A stretch of DNA of 64,000 nucleotides from Alteromonadaceae bacterium 2753L.S.0a.02 (GCA_007827375.1 VISH01000002.1:1389001-1453000), one strand, 5' to 3'. Shown: positions 34,381 to 41,860, numbered from the stretch's first letter. The notes: generated from the sequence alone by a model not told the origin. Translations and numbers: made by a program.

Positions 34381-34412
34381 AATTAACCCGGCAATTTTAT
34401 TGTCGGGTTAAT
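34381..34412. terminator. long stem-loop after the OmpA-like gene
   Basis: AATTAACCCGGCAA / TTGTCGGGTTAATT, 13 of 14 pairs, loop TTTA; no trailing T-run. It probably ends or stabilises the upstream transcript. Confidence 0.5.
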
Positions 34413-34499
34413 TGCTATCTGAGATCTAAAGATTTTATCGGCGCACGATTAATTAGATCAGGAAGATCGATATAATTGCCGGATTCAAAGGAGACACCG

Positions 34500-35117
34500 G
34501 TGAGCCCAGACACATTATTACTATTTACCGCAGCAGTGTTTCTTCTGGCACTCTCGCCTGGGCCAGACAACCTTTTTGTGATCACTCAAGCACTCGCCTA
34601 TGGCGCGAAGTCAGGAATGTTGATAACTCTGGGCCTGTGTACCGGCTTGGTGGTGCACACATTGTTGGTTGCCGCTGGAGTAACAGCCATGGTGGCGGCA
34701 ACACCGATGCTTTTTGATTGCTTAAAATGGTTAGGGGCAATCTACCTCTGCACGCTCGCTTGGCAAATTTGGCAGGTTGTTGAATTGTCGCCAGCCCACG
34801 CGAAATTGTTCTCAAGTTCCTGGGCGATGTATAAACGCGGTATTTTTATGAATCTTGCAAACCCTAAAGTGGGTTTGTTTTTTCTGGCTTTTTTGCCTCA
34901 GTTTGTGATTTCCCCAGGTTGGGCGTTATCTCTTCAGCTACTGATTCTTGGTGGTATTTTTATACTTGTTGCCCTGGCGGTTTTTATTGGCTTCTCCTGC
35001 CTCGCGGGCAGGCTAAACCAATTTCTGAGTGCTCCGAGCAGATTTAAATGGTTAAACCGCACCGCTGCGGGTATTTTCGTTTTAATGGCGATACGACTCG
35101 TGGTGAATGGGCAATGA
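34500..35117 (+). CDS. LysE/RhtB-family amino-acid exporter
   Basis: 205-residue inner-membrane exporter with six hydrophobic segments. It begins with the family signature FLLALSPGPDNLFVITQALAYG and has NLANPKVGLFFLAFLPQF mid-protein. The preferred start is GTG at 34500, because AAGGAG lies 8 bases before it. The upstream TTG at 34476 has no such site. It overlaps the following membrane-protein gene by 4 bp (ATGA). Substrate (lysine, threonine, homoserine lactones and others) cannot be told. Confidence 0.9.
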   Translation: MSPDTLLLFTAAVFLLALSPGPDNLFVITQALAYGAKSGMLITLGLCTGLVVHTLLVAAGVTAMVAATPMLFDCLKWLGAIYLCTLAWQIWQVVELSPAHAKLFSSSWAMYKRGIFMNLANPKVGLFFLAFLPQFVISPGWALSLQLLILGGIFILVALAVFIGFSCLAGRLNQFLSAPSRFKWLNRTAAGIFVLMAIRLVVNGQ

Positions 35118-35887
35118 TTGCTCTGAAACTGACTCTGGTACCGTTGCTAATTATTCTGGCAAGTTTCGCTTCTCAAAAATTCGGCCCTAAAATCGGAGGA
35201 ATGGTTACAGCATTGCCTTTAGTCGCTGGGCCAATTACCTTAATGCTGGCGATAGAACAGGGCGAGGCGTTTGCTTTACAGAGTATCTCGGTCACCTTGC
35301 CTGGGATTATCGCGGTAGGCGCTTTTTGTGTGAGCTATGCCTGGATGGCAATTTATGCTACGTGGTTCGTCGCTTTTCTTTGCGGCAGCGTGACTTATTT
35401 TGTCGTCGTTTTCACAGTATATATTTCTGGATTAAGTGGCTGGCCCGGCATTGTATTGGTGTTGCTTGTGTTACCCGTTTTAATCACTTGCTCGCCACGC
35501 CCCAGTATACCACCGCAAATTTTGGCTAAATTGGGTCGATTGGAAATTGGGGTTAGGGTTCTGGCTGCAGCGCTTTTAGTCTTGTTCGTTACCTCTATCG
35601 CTCAGAACGCAGGCCCGAAAATCAGTGGTCTACTCAGCGTTTTTCCTGTGGCGACGTCGGTGATGGCGGTTTTTACGCATTGCCGTGCGGGTGCGTCGGC
35701 CGTCGTTGCCCTGCTGCGTGGATTGTTAGTAGGTCTAGTAGGTTTGGTGTTTTTCTACCTGTTGTGGTTTGGCCTAGCTGGGCGCCTCGGCTTTTACCAC
35801 GCTCTTGGCACAGCACTAATATTACTGATCTGCTACCAGTGGGCTTTCAACAAAGTCTCCCTGTCTCTCACCCTCAAACCGCCCTGA
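35114..35887 (+). CDS. polytopic membrane protein with internal repeat
   Basis: About 257 residues with eight to nine hydrophobic segments. I do not recognise a named family with confidence. Two halves carry the same motif: FGPKIGGMVTALPLVAGPI near residue 24 and AGPKISGLLSVFPVATSV near residue 175. This points to an ancient duplication, as in GlpM/DUF3147-like or small-transporter folds. The ATG at 35114 overlaps the LysE stop, so the two are translationally coupled and may form one export unit. It ends at the first BlaI operator (35889), so the downstream operon starts fresh. Confidence 0.7.
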   Translation: MIALKLTLVPLLIILASFASQKFGPKIGGMVTALPLVAGPITLMLAIEQGEAFALQSISVTLPGIIAVGAFCVSYAWMAIYATWFVAFLCGSVTYFVVVFTVYISGLSGWPGIVLVLLVLPVLITCSPRPSIPPQILAKLGRLEIGVRVLAAALLVLFVTSIAQNAGPKISGLLSVFPVATSVMAVFTHCRAGASAVVALLRGLLVGLVGLVFFYLLWFGLAGRLGFYHALGTALILLICYQWAFNKVSLSLTLKPP

Positions 35888-35888
35888 G

Positions 35889-35904
35889 TGCTAAATTTTT
35901 AGCA
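35889..35904. promoter_or_regulatory. BlaI-type operator 1
   Basis: TGCTAAA-TT-TTTAGCA, a perfect 7-bp inverted repeat. It shares the TGCTAA/TTAGCA half-sites with the two palindromes before blaI and lies 1 bp after the preceding gene's stop. Confidence 0.6.
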
Positions 35905-35931
35905 TCCAAGGCTTGATGTTGTTGCAGTGGT

Positions 35932-35949
35932 ATGCTAATTTTGTAGCAT
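35932..35949. promoter_or_regulatory. BlaI-type operator 2
   Basis: ATGCTAATTTTGTAGCAT, inverted repeat ATGCTA/TAGCAT with a 6-bp centre. It abuts operator 3 (centre-to-centre 19 bp), so dimers would bind on nearly the same helix face. It probably overlaps the blaI promoter. Confidence 0.65.
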
Positions 35950-35950
35950 G

Positions 35951-35968
35951 ATGCTAAAAAATTAGCAT
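35951..35968. promoter_or_regulatory. BlaI-type operator 3
   Basis: ATGCTAA-AAAA-TTAGCAT, perfect 7-bp inverted repeat, 20 bp before the blaI start codon. Confidence 0.65.
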
Positions 35969-35987
35969 TTCTCAATAAGGATCATCA

Positions 35988-36389
35988 ATGCCTCCCCTGT
36001 CTCATTACAAGTTAAGCCGCAGAGAACGCCAGATAATGGATATTCTCTACGAACTCAACGAAGCATCCGCTCATGATGTGCAACGCAAGCTGCCCGACCC
36101 GCCGAGCTACTCTGCGGTTAGAGCGTTAATAGCGAGATTACTCGAAAAGGGCATAGTTGAGTTTCGAAGCGAAGGTGCGAAGTATGTTTACTATCCAGTC
36201 GTGGCTCAGAAAAAAGCCAGCGAATCTGCAATACGACGCATCATCAAAACTTTTTTTAAGGGGTCGCCTGCTAAAGCAATGTCAGCGCTATTGGATTTGG
36301 AAGGCTCCGAATTAAGCGCCCAAGAGATAGAAGCACTGGAAAGGGATATCGCGCGTATTAAATCGCTTAAGAACGATCGCCAGGATTAA
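35988..36389 (+). CDS. blaI: BlaI/MecI/CopY-family transcriptional repressor
   Basis: 133-residue winged-helix repressor. The N-terminal DNA-binding domain (LSRRERQIMDILYELNEAS, then PSYSAVRALIARLLEKGIV with the recognition helix, then the KYVYYPV wing) is followed by a C-terminal dimerisation helix region that BlaR-type proteases normally cleave. Three TGCTAA/TTAGCA palindromes precede the gene, consistent with autoregulation. The M56 peptidase gene follows after 2 bp. No beta-lactamase gene is near, so the regulated function is more likely the operon itself. The symbol names the family, not a proven beta-lactam role. Confidence 0.9.
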   Translation: MPPLSHYKLSRRERQIMDILYELNEASAHDVQRKLPDPPSYSAVRALIARLLEKGIVEFRSEGAKYVYYPVVAQKKASESAIRRIIKTFFKGSPAKAMSALLDLEGSELSAQEIEALERDIARIKSLKNDRQD

Positions 36390-36391
36390 AT

Positions 36392-37981
36392 ATGCCACAT
36401 ACTCTGGACATCATCGCACTTGTCGCAACGCTATTAATCAAGCCGTTAATTATTTGTGGCTTGGCGCTGGTATTTGTTGCGCGACCATCCAACCGATCTG
36501 CTGCGCAGAATCATTGGTTGCTCGGAATTGCGGCGGCATTTAGTTTCGGAGTTGTAATTTCTGTTCCTGTACTGCCGACAATTTCTGTGGACGTGTTGCC
36601 GCAAAGCGTTTCCTACCTAGTGCAAATTCCGATTTCCGATTTGCTTGCATCGGGAAACTCTCGACAGGTGTTGTACGCGCTGCTATTTCTGTATTTTCTC
36701 GGCGTGAGCTGGCGTATCAGCTATGTATTATTTTCTATTCACGCGGCACGTCAGCTGGCTAATATGGCTGAGGAAATACCATTAGGTGAAATGCCTACCC
36801 GCTTGTCTCAGGCGAAAGCGTCGCTTGATGATTATTTCCGGTTTGGTGCGTCTCGCGTAAAGCTCGTAATCAGTAATGCGGTTTTTTCACCTATGGTCAT
36901 GGGTTTCAAAAAGCCAATAATTATTTTGCCCCAGCAGGCAAAACATTGGCCTGTCGAACGCGTACAACGTGTGATGGCTCATGAATATGCTCATATTGAG
37001 CGCTGCGATTGGTGGTGGAAAATACTCATTGCTACAACAACCGCAATACTCTGGTTTATTCCGCTGGTTTGGATAATCGCGCGTCGTGCCAGTTGGTACG
37101 CGGAAATTGCTTGCGACAATCGAGTCGCTAACTGGAAAAACTGCCGCGCTGAATACGCAGATGATCTTTTGGCGTTGGCGAGCGATGTTAAGCATCATGC
37201 GTTTGTGCTTTCTTACAGTGAGAATACCCAGTTGTTCGAGCGCATAAAAATTGTTTTAGACCCCTGTGAAAATCGCTCTACTGCAGCTGTTACGTGGCGT
37301 ATGTGGGTATTGATTGCCATGGGAGTACTTACTTCACCCCTGGCCATTGCGCGTTTGCAACCTACGCAAAACGGTTTTTATCCCGACCCGATCGCGGTGT
37401 ATCCCCAGCCTGTTGCCGTGCCAATGGTGGTTGTACCACAGGATTCCCCCTTGGCAGATTCGCAGCGCCGAATCGCATGGCTCAATCGTCAATTATTGTT
37501 ACAACAACCGCAAAAAGTGGTGGAACAAACCAACCCTATTAAATCGCTTTCTCGTTCGGACATTCAAAATTTACTGCCCCACCAAATGCCGCTACTTGAA
37601 GAATCACTTGTGGTGAGAGCGCCGAGGCCGCGGCAAACGATAATTGATTCTGAAGTTTTAGACTTACATGGGGAAGTCCCTGTAGTTATTGCTCCTCGTG
37701 TTGCCGTAAGCGGTTATTTGCCGCAGTTGGTAGTGACACCCGACTATCCAAAACGAGCACTCACAAATGAAATTACGGGTAAGGTGATTGTCGAGTTCGA
37801 CGTAAACCAAAGTGGGGAGGTAATAGCACCAAGAATTATCTCCGCTACACCCAGCGGCTACTTTGAGCGGGAAGTTATTCGCGCAATCAAACAATTTAGA
37901 TTTTTACCATTGCAGCTTAATGGTGAAAAAGTTATTACAAAAAACGTCACTGAAACGTTTATTTTTACCCTGGAAGGGTAG
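36392..37981 (+). CDS. M56 (BlaR1-like) metallopeptidase fused to TonB C-terminal domain
   Basis: 529-residue protein. Membrane helices lie near 8-30, 43-63, 93-115 and 210-230 and again near 305-325. The zinc-protease core is HEYAH (197-201) with the third-ligand motif EIACDNRV (E238), as in BlaR1/MecR1. In place of a penicillin-binding sensor, the periplasmic region after helix 5 is Pro/Gln-rich. It ends in a TonB C-terminal domain (about 440-529: VVTPDYPKRALTNEITGKV through VTETFIFTLEG). It probably cleaves BlaI on a signal detected at the TonB domain; this is inference. Located between blaI and tonB. Confidence 0.9.
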   Translation: MPHTLDIIALVATLLIKPLIICGLALVFVARPSNRSAAQNHWLLGIAAAFSFGVVISVPVLPTISVDVLPQSVSYLVQIPISDLLASGNSRQVLYALLFLYFLGVSWRISYVLFSIHAARQLANMAEEIPLGEMPTRLSQAKASLDDYFRFGASRVKLVISNAVFSPMVMGFKKPIIILPQQAKHWPVERVQRVMAHEYAHIERCDWWWKILIATTTAILWFIPLVWIIARRASWYAEIACDNRVANWKNCRAEYADDLLALASDVKHHAFVLSYSENTQLFERIKIVLDPCENRSTAAVTWRMWVLIAMGVLTSPLAIARLQPTQNGFYPDPIAVYPQPVAVPMVVVPQDSPLADSQRRIAWLNRQLLLQQPQKVVEQTNPIKSLSRSDIQNLLPHQMPLLEESLVVRAPRPRQTIIDSEVLDLHGEVPVVIAPRVAVSGYLPQLVVTPDYPKRALTNEITGKVIVEFDVNQSGEVIAPRIISATPSGYFEREVIRAIKQFRFLPLQLNGEKVITKNVTETFIFTLEG

Positions 37982-38022
37982 CCCCGGCGCTGTTGATTTT
38001 CATCATCAAGAGGAGAATCAAC

Positions 38023-38664
38023 ATGAAAACACAACAATTAAGTATTGCTTCGGTTGGAACTGAGATCGGTTTCGGGTACACGAGGATTTTACAGGGTTTG
38101 CCGCTGGCTGCGTTGGTTACCGCGGCACTTTTAATATTGATGGAGCGGCTGATTTTTCTTGCCGATATGCCCATTGACGAGACGCCACCGCTTAAATTTC
38201 CCAATGTGCATTGGGAGCAACCCGTTACCGAAACTTTTAAAGCTGAAAAAATACAAAAACCAATAAAACCGCTGGATCCGCCACCCAAACTCCAACCTCA
38301 AGATCACCGTGGCGACAAGGTGCAGATTTCCATCCCATCGATACCAGTGAGAGTTGATCAAACTCACGCGATAAACGCAGGTTTCGGAGCTAACCTTCCT
38401 ATCGCTCAGTTTCTGGTTCAACCCCGCTATCCAGCGAATGCATTGCGCAAGGGTTTGGAGGGCTTTGTGGACGTGCAATTTGATGTAACCGAAATCGGAA
38501 CCACCGACAACATCACCGTATTGGGAGCTCAACCCCAGGGTGTGTTCGAAAAGGCGGCGGTCGCGGCTGTGGCGCGTTGGAAATACCAACCTAAAAAAAT
38601 CGACGATAAACCGGTTCGTTTTGAAGGTCTGAGTAATCGCATTCGCTTTGAGATGCAAAAATAA
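38023..38664 (+). CDS. TonB-family energy transducer
   Basis: 213-residue protein with one N-terminal membrane helix (LAALVTAALLILMERLIFL, about residues 28-47). A periplasmic Pro/Lys-rich spacer (IQKPIKPLDPPPKLQPQD) and a TonB C-terminal domain (FLVQPRYPANALRKGLEGFV to RWKYQPKKIDDKPVRFEGL) follow. The usual TonB N-terminal SxxxH motif is not evident. The frame opens at 37993, but the ATG at 38023 has GAGGAG 7 bases upstream. Its C-terminal domain resembles that of the upstream M56 protein, suggesting paralogous domains. It would couple inner-membrane energy to an outer-membrane receptor encoded elsewhere. Confidence 0.9.
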   Translation: MKTQQLSIASVGTEIGFGYTRILQGLPLAALVTAALLILMERLIFLADMPIDETPPLKFPNVHWEQPVTETFKAEKIQKPIKPLDPPPKLQPQDHRGDKVQISIPSIPVRVDQTHAINAGFGANLPIAQFLVQPRYPANALRKGLEGFVDVQFDVTEIGTTDNITVLGAQPQGVFEKAAVAAVARWKYQPKKIDDKPVRFEGLSNRIRFEMQK

Positions 38665-38686
38665 CTGCAAGTCAGCAGTGCCGTTT

Positions 38687-38714
38687 GGTGCTCCCGTAAG
38701 GGAGCACCTTTTTT
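38687..38714 (+). terminator. intrinsic terminator between tonB and exbD
   Basis: GGTGCTCCC-GTAA-GGGAGCACC, a perfect 9-bp stem with a tetraloop, followed by T6. It stands 22 bp after the tonB stop and 15 bp before the exbD start, so it should reduce exbD expression relative to tonB. Confidence 0.9.
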
Positions 38715-38729
38715 CCCCTGGAGTCTGTT

Positions 38730-39122
38730 ATGAAAAAAATACCAGAGAGTGATGCCGCGGTAGATTTGAACCCTATGCTGGATGTGATTTTTATCTTATT
38801 GATTTTCTTTATTGTGGTTGCCAGTTTCCAGCAAGAACGTGTTTTGCCAATCGAAGAGCCAGGAAAGGCAGCTGGTGACCGAAAATCAGCTAGCCTCATA
38901 TTGGAAGTGGATGCAAATAATCAGGTTTTCCATAATCATCATGCAATCGCTGTAACCGCGCTGCGAGGGTATATCGCCCAGGCCCGTGCGGAAAATGGTG
39001 CTGACCTCAGCGTACTTGTAATGGCTCATTCCGCCGCATCGGTGCAGGCGTATGCCGATATTGTTGATGCTGCGCAGTTGGCGCTGGTCGACACAGTTAT
39101 GGTGAAGATACTCCCTCTGTAA
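38730..39122 (+). CDS. ExbD/TolR-family proton-channel subunit
   Basis: 130-residue inner-membrane protein with a short cytoplasmic N-terminus, one helix containing the essential Asp (D18 in DLNPMLDVIFILLIFF) and a periplasmic ExbD/TolR domain (SLILEVDANNQVF, then VQAYADIVDAAQLALVDTV). GGAG lies 7 bases before the ATG. ExbD works with ExbB to drive TonB. No exbB is present in this window, so the partner must be encoded elsewhere or shared with the Tol or another Ton system. Confidence 0.92.
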   Translation: MKKIPESDAAVDLNPMLDVIFILLIFFIVVASFQQERVLPIEEPGKAAGDRKSASLILEVDANNQVFHNHHAIAVTALRGYIAQARAENGADLSVLVMAHSAASVQAYADIVDAAQLALVDTVMVKILPL

Positions 39123-39313
39123 GAGTGAGGACTGTGTCGGCCAAATTTACATACGACTAAAGTGTGCCACTGGTTAAATTTATAACAACTTGAATTCATT
39201 GGCGAAATCTTTTTTGGAGCAGAATTTGCTAGTTTACGCGCCAAATGAGGTGGCTTGAGTTTGCACTCGTAGCTGCTATTTGTATCAGTTCTAGCTTAAC
39301 AAAGGATTTTGCC

Positions 39314-39889
39314 ATGCTGAAGAAAGTTGTAGCGATTTTGGGGTTTTCTTTGGTTTCAATAAACGCTTCGGCGCTGATGATCAGCGACACCTCGAGCGCG
39401 TTTTTCGGAACAGATGTGGGGGATGTTGATACCCTCGTAAGTCAGATCGGTAAAAGTGACCTGAATGCACTCTTATCGGGAACTGGGTACGGTGGTTCAA
39501 GCCCGGAAGCCGAAGCCTATTGGGCGGCTTCAGTATTAGGTACAGATGCAGATCTCAGTTATACCGGGAAAATAGAGAGTGTTGGCTATCTTGCTACCGA
39601 TATGGCAGATGTATACGCGATCATGCTGCCCAGCGACCCAGGTTTTTACATTCTGAAAAACGCCAATTATTGGGGATTGTTTGATAACAGCGCCGATACC
39701 GGTTGGGCCGTATTCGACACCTCATTAATGGACGATGGATTCCATTTTGGTGATGATTTTGAAGTGAGCCACCTTACCAGTTTTGGTAGCGTATCGCCTG
39801 TACCGGTGCCGGCGTCGTTGCCTTTAATGGCGAGTGCCTTAGCTGTATTTTTGTGGGTCCGTCGCCGCCGCTTGCTCGCAACTCGGTAG
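39314..39889 (+). CDS. exported protein with VPLPA/PEP-CTERM-like sorting tail
   Basis: 191-residue protein of no recognised main-domain family. It has a signal peptide (MLKKVVAILGFSLVSINASA) and a Gly/Ser/Asp-rich, beta-like body. Its C-terminus is the three-part sorting signal typical of exosortase substrates: PVPASLPL, a hydrophobic helix and RRRR. The motif reads VPVPAS, close to the VPLPA-CTERM variant. No exosortase gene is in the window. The frame opens at 39245, but the ATG at 39314 with AAAGGA upstream gives the signal peptide. Cell-surface or extracellular-matrix function is plausible but unproven. Confidence 0.75.
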   Translation: MLKKVVAILGFSLVSINASALMISDTSSAFFGTDVGDVDTLVSQIGKSDLNALLSGTGYGGSSPEAEAYWAASVLGTDADLSYTGKIESVGYLATDMADVYAIMLPSDPGFYILKNANYWGLFDNSADTGWAVFDTSLMDDGFHFGDDFEVSHLTSFGSVSPVPVPASLPLMASALAVFLWVRRRRLLATR

Positions 39890-39928
39890 GGCGATTGCAC
39901 CGAATCTGTTTAAGGTAAGGGATGTTTC

Positions 39929-39962
39929 AAAAGCCTCGCTGGTTTAAGCGGGGCTTTTTTTT
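39929..39962 (+). terminator. intrinsic terminator after the VPLPA-CTERM-like gene
   Basis: AAAAGCCTCGCT, loop GGTTTA, AGCGGGGCTTTT then T-run to 39962. The stem repeats the AGCCTCGCT/AGCGGGGCT arms of the terminator after rpmA. Confidence 0.88.
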
Positions 39963-40106
39963 GCGTAAGATTCCTCACTTGCCGTTAACTTGTTGTTTTG
40001 GGAAGTTTTAACGGCTTTTTATCGAGATCGTTGCCACGGCTCTTAATACCCAGAAAGGTTGCCGTACCATACCTCCTTTCTAATAACACTTTGTCTAGCG
40101 CAGTTT

Positions 40107-40907
40107 ATGACGCCACTAACTATTATCTGTTCTAGCGACAATGCCGAACAATATCAACTCGCTCAATGGCTTTCAGAAACCTTGGGATGCCCAATCTCGG
40201 CCACCAGCGAGCTCCCTGAAATTAACTTCGCGGTTTTAATTGCAGAAAATGACATATCAATTGCGGATTGTCGTGGAAAGAAGGCCATTAGAACCAGTGT
40301 GGATTTTACAGTTGGCAGCAAAGCCCATCGTCGCAAATATGGTGGCGGTAAAGGGCAGGCGATTGCAAAAGCCGTGGGCCTGAACAAGCAAGCGGGTATT
40401 TCTGTGTTAGATGCCACTGCAGGTATGGGGGGGGATGCTTTCGTGTTGGCAACATTGGGTTGTTACGTGACCATGGTCGAGCGTTCGCCAATCGTTCGCG
40501 TGTTGTTGCAAGATGGTTTGCGGCGTGCCAGTGAATTTGCGGCGACGGAAGATGCTGAATTGCAGGAAATCTTATCAAGAATGACTCTTGTCGAGGATGA
40601 TAGCCTGGAAGTATTGCAAAGTTCTATAGAACCACCACAAGTGGTTTATTTAGATCCAATGTTTCCAGAAAGAAAAAAGTCCGCTGAAGTCAAAAAAGAA
40701 ATGCAGATTTTTCACGCGCTGGTGGGAGACGACAGCGACGCAGATCAGTTACTGGAACCCGCACTCAAGTTAGCTAGCCACCGTGTTGTGGTCAAACGTC
40801 CCAAAATCGCGCCCTATCTTAATAATCGCGAACCCGGTTACCAGTTGGTGGGCAAAGCCAATCGTTTTGACATTTATCCGCTCAAGGCTTTTTCAGAAAA
40901 AGTATAA
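40107..40907 (+). CDS. rsmJ: 16S rRNA (guanine1516-N2)-methyltransferase
   Basis: About 266 residues; SAM-dependent Rossmann-fold methyltransferase of the RsmJ/YhiQ family. Visible motifs are VDFTVGSKAHRRKYGGGKGQ (family-specific), LDATAGMGGDAFVLA (SAM-binding motif I), MVERSPIV (acidic ribose contact) and VYLDPMFPERKKSA (catalytic DPMFP). The ATG at 40107 is chosen; an upstream in-frame TTG at 40059 would add 16 residues. It is convergent with, and overlaps by 26 bp, the small membrane-protein gene on the other strand. Confidence 0.93.
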   Translation: MTPLTIICSSDNAEQYQLAQWLSETLGCPISATSELPEINFAVLIAENDISIADCRGKKAIRTSVDFTVGSKAHRRKYGGGKGQAIAKAVGLNKQAGISVLDATAGMGGDAFVLATLGCYVTMVERSPIVRVLLQDGLRRASEFAATEDAELQEILSRMTLVEDDSLEVLQSSIEPPQVVYLDPMFPERKKSAEVKKEMQIFHALVGDDSDADQLLEPALKLASHRVVVKRPKIAPYLNNREPGYQLVGKANRFDIYPLKAFSEKV

Positions 40908-41160
40908 TTCGGCTAATTACCATACGAATCTGTGCCAGCATAGCGACAACAAAACCAGCTCCAGCGATAATCAGTCCTGCCAAAATTATAAGTTCTTGTT
41001 TGAGAGAAGATTCAAGTACGGTGCCGGCTAGATAAATAATTATCATACCGACCGCAAAGAAAATCGCACCGTCACGAAATTGTTTAAAGATTTTGTGCAA
41101 CGGGGCCGTGTAATGAATTAATAGCGCTTGTTTGACGATTTGCCAGTTAATTTTTTGCAT
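40882..41160 (-). CDS. small two-helix membrane protein
   Basis: About 92 residues, not recognised. Two hydrophobic helices (AIFFAVGMIIIYLAGTVLES and LIILAGLIIAGAGFVVAMLA) are separated by a short charged loop. Lys/Arg-rich ends follow the positive-inside rule. The ATG at 41160 (or GTG at 41163) lies inside the last codons of moaE, overlapping by 14 bp, so translation would be coupled. The tail overlaps rsmJ on the opposite strand. The coherent membrane pattern and coupling support a real gene; function unknown. Confidence 0.6.
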   Translation of the reverse strand: MQKINWQIVKQALLIHYTAPLHKIFKQFRDGAIFFAVGMIIIYLAGTVLESSLKQELIILAGLIIAGAGFVVAMLAQIRMVISRIILFLKKP

Positions 41161-41593
41161 CACGTTGCAGCCAGCGTTCAGCGGCTTGTTGATCGGAATC
41201 TTTTGCGTCTACCCAGTGGTCGCCTTCTTTTTTCCAGAATGGGGCTTCGGTTTTGAGAATGTCCATAATGAATTGGCAGGCTTCAAAAGCTTCGTTGCGG
41301 TGTTTGCTGCTCACACCGACAAACACTATTTGATCACCAGGCAGGAGTTCACCTACGCGATGAATCACTGTTGCTGACTGTAATTGCCAGCGTTGTCTGG
41401 CACTCTCACAAATTTTATACAGTACCTGCTCGGTCATCCCGGGATAGTGTTGTAGGTAAAACCGCACACCACTTTTTTCAGAGAAGTCGCGCACCAGGCC
41501 TACAAATGTCACCACGGCACCAGTCGCACCCTGTTCAATTAATTTTTGGTATTCGTGCTGCAGCGAAAAATCTTCGGTTTGAACGCTTATCAA
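41147..41593 (-). CDS. moaE: molybdopterin synthase catalytic subunit MoaE
   Basis: 148-residue large subunit of molybdopterin synthase. It transfers sulfur from the MoaD thiocarboxylate to cyclic pyranopterin monophosphate. Family features are TGAVVTFVGLVRDFS, FYLQHYPGMTE (usually LEHYPGMTE), RVGELLPGDQIVFVGVSS, HRNEAFEACQFIMD and the catalytic Lys in APFWKKEGDHWVDAKDSD. It lies 3 bp after moaD. The first pathway enzyme, MoaA, is not in the window. Confidence 0.96.
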   Translation of the reverse strand: MISVQTEDFSLQHEYQKLIEQGATGAVVTFVGLVRDFSEKSGVRFYLQHYPGMTEQVLYKICESARQRWQLQSATVIHRVGELLPGDQIVFVGVSSKHRNEAFEACQFIMDILKTEAPFWKKEGDHWVDAKDSDQQAAERWLQRDAKN

Positions 41594-41596
41594 AAT

Positions 41597-41860
41597 TTAA
41601 CCTCCTGTTACTGGAGGGAAGAATGCGATTTCATCACCGCTTTTAATAGCCGTGTTTTTTTTTGCAAGCACTTGATTTACCGCGTAGCGGGTAGTTGTTG
41701 CGGCTAGCGATTCCCGCCAGGATTCGCCGCGGTTCGCGAGTAGTGTGATTAGTTCGCCTACGTTTTTCGGCAGTACTGCTGCGGTGTATGTTTCTTCGTT
41801 CGTACCCAGCACATCACCTAAACTTGCGAAGTAAAGAAGTTTAATTTTTGCTGTTTGCAT
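41597..41860 (-). CDS. moaD: molybdopterin synthase sulfur carrier MoaD
   Basis: 87-residue ubiquitin-like sulfur carrier ending in the essential Gly-Gly (PPVTGG), which is thiocarboxylated by MoeB. The ATG at 41860 shares its first base with the last base of the moaC stop (TAATG), with GGCGGAG as ribosome-binding site inside moaC. The frame opens 18 bases earlier but that start is less likely. Confidence 0.94.
   Translation of the reverse strand: MQTAKIKLLYFASLGDVLGTNEETYTAAVLPKNVGELITLLANRGESWRESLAATTTRYAVNQVLAKKNTAIKSGDEIAFFPPVTGG

Noticed and set aside
35988..37981. Beta-lactam resistance regulator blaI-blaR1
   Set aside because: No beta-lactamase, and the BlaR1-type protein lacks the penicillin-binding sensor; a TonB domain replaces it, so antibiotic sensing is not supported.
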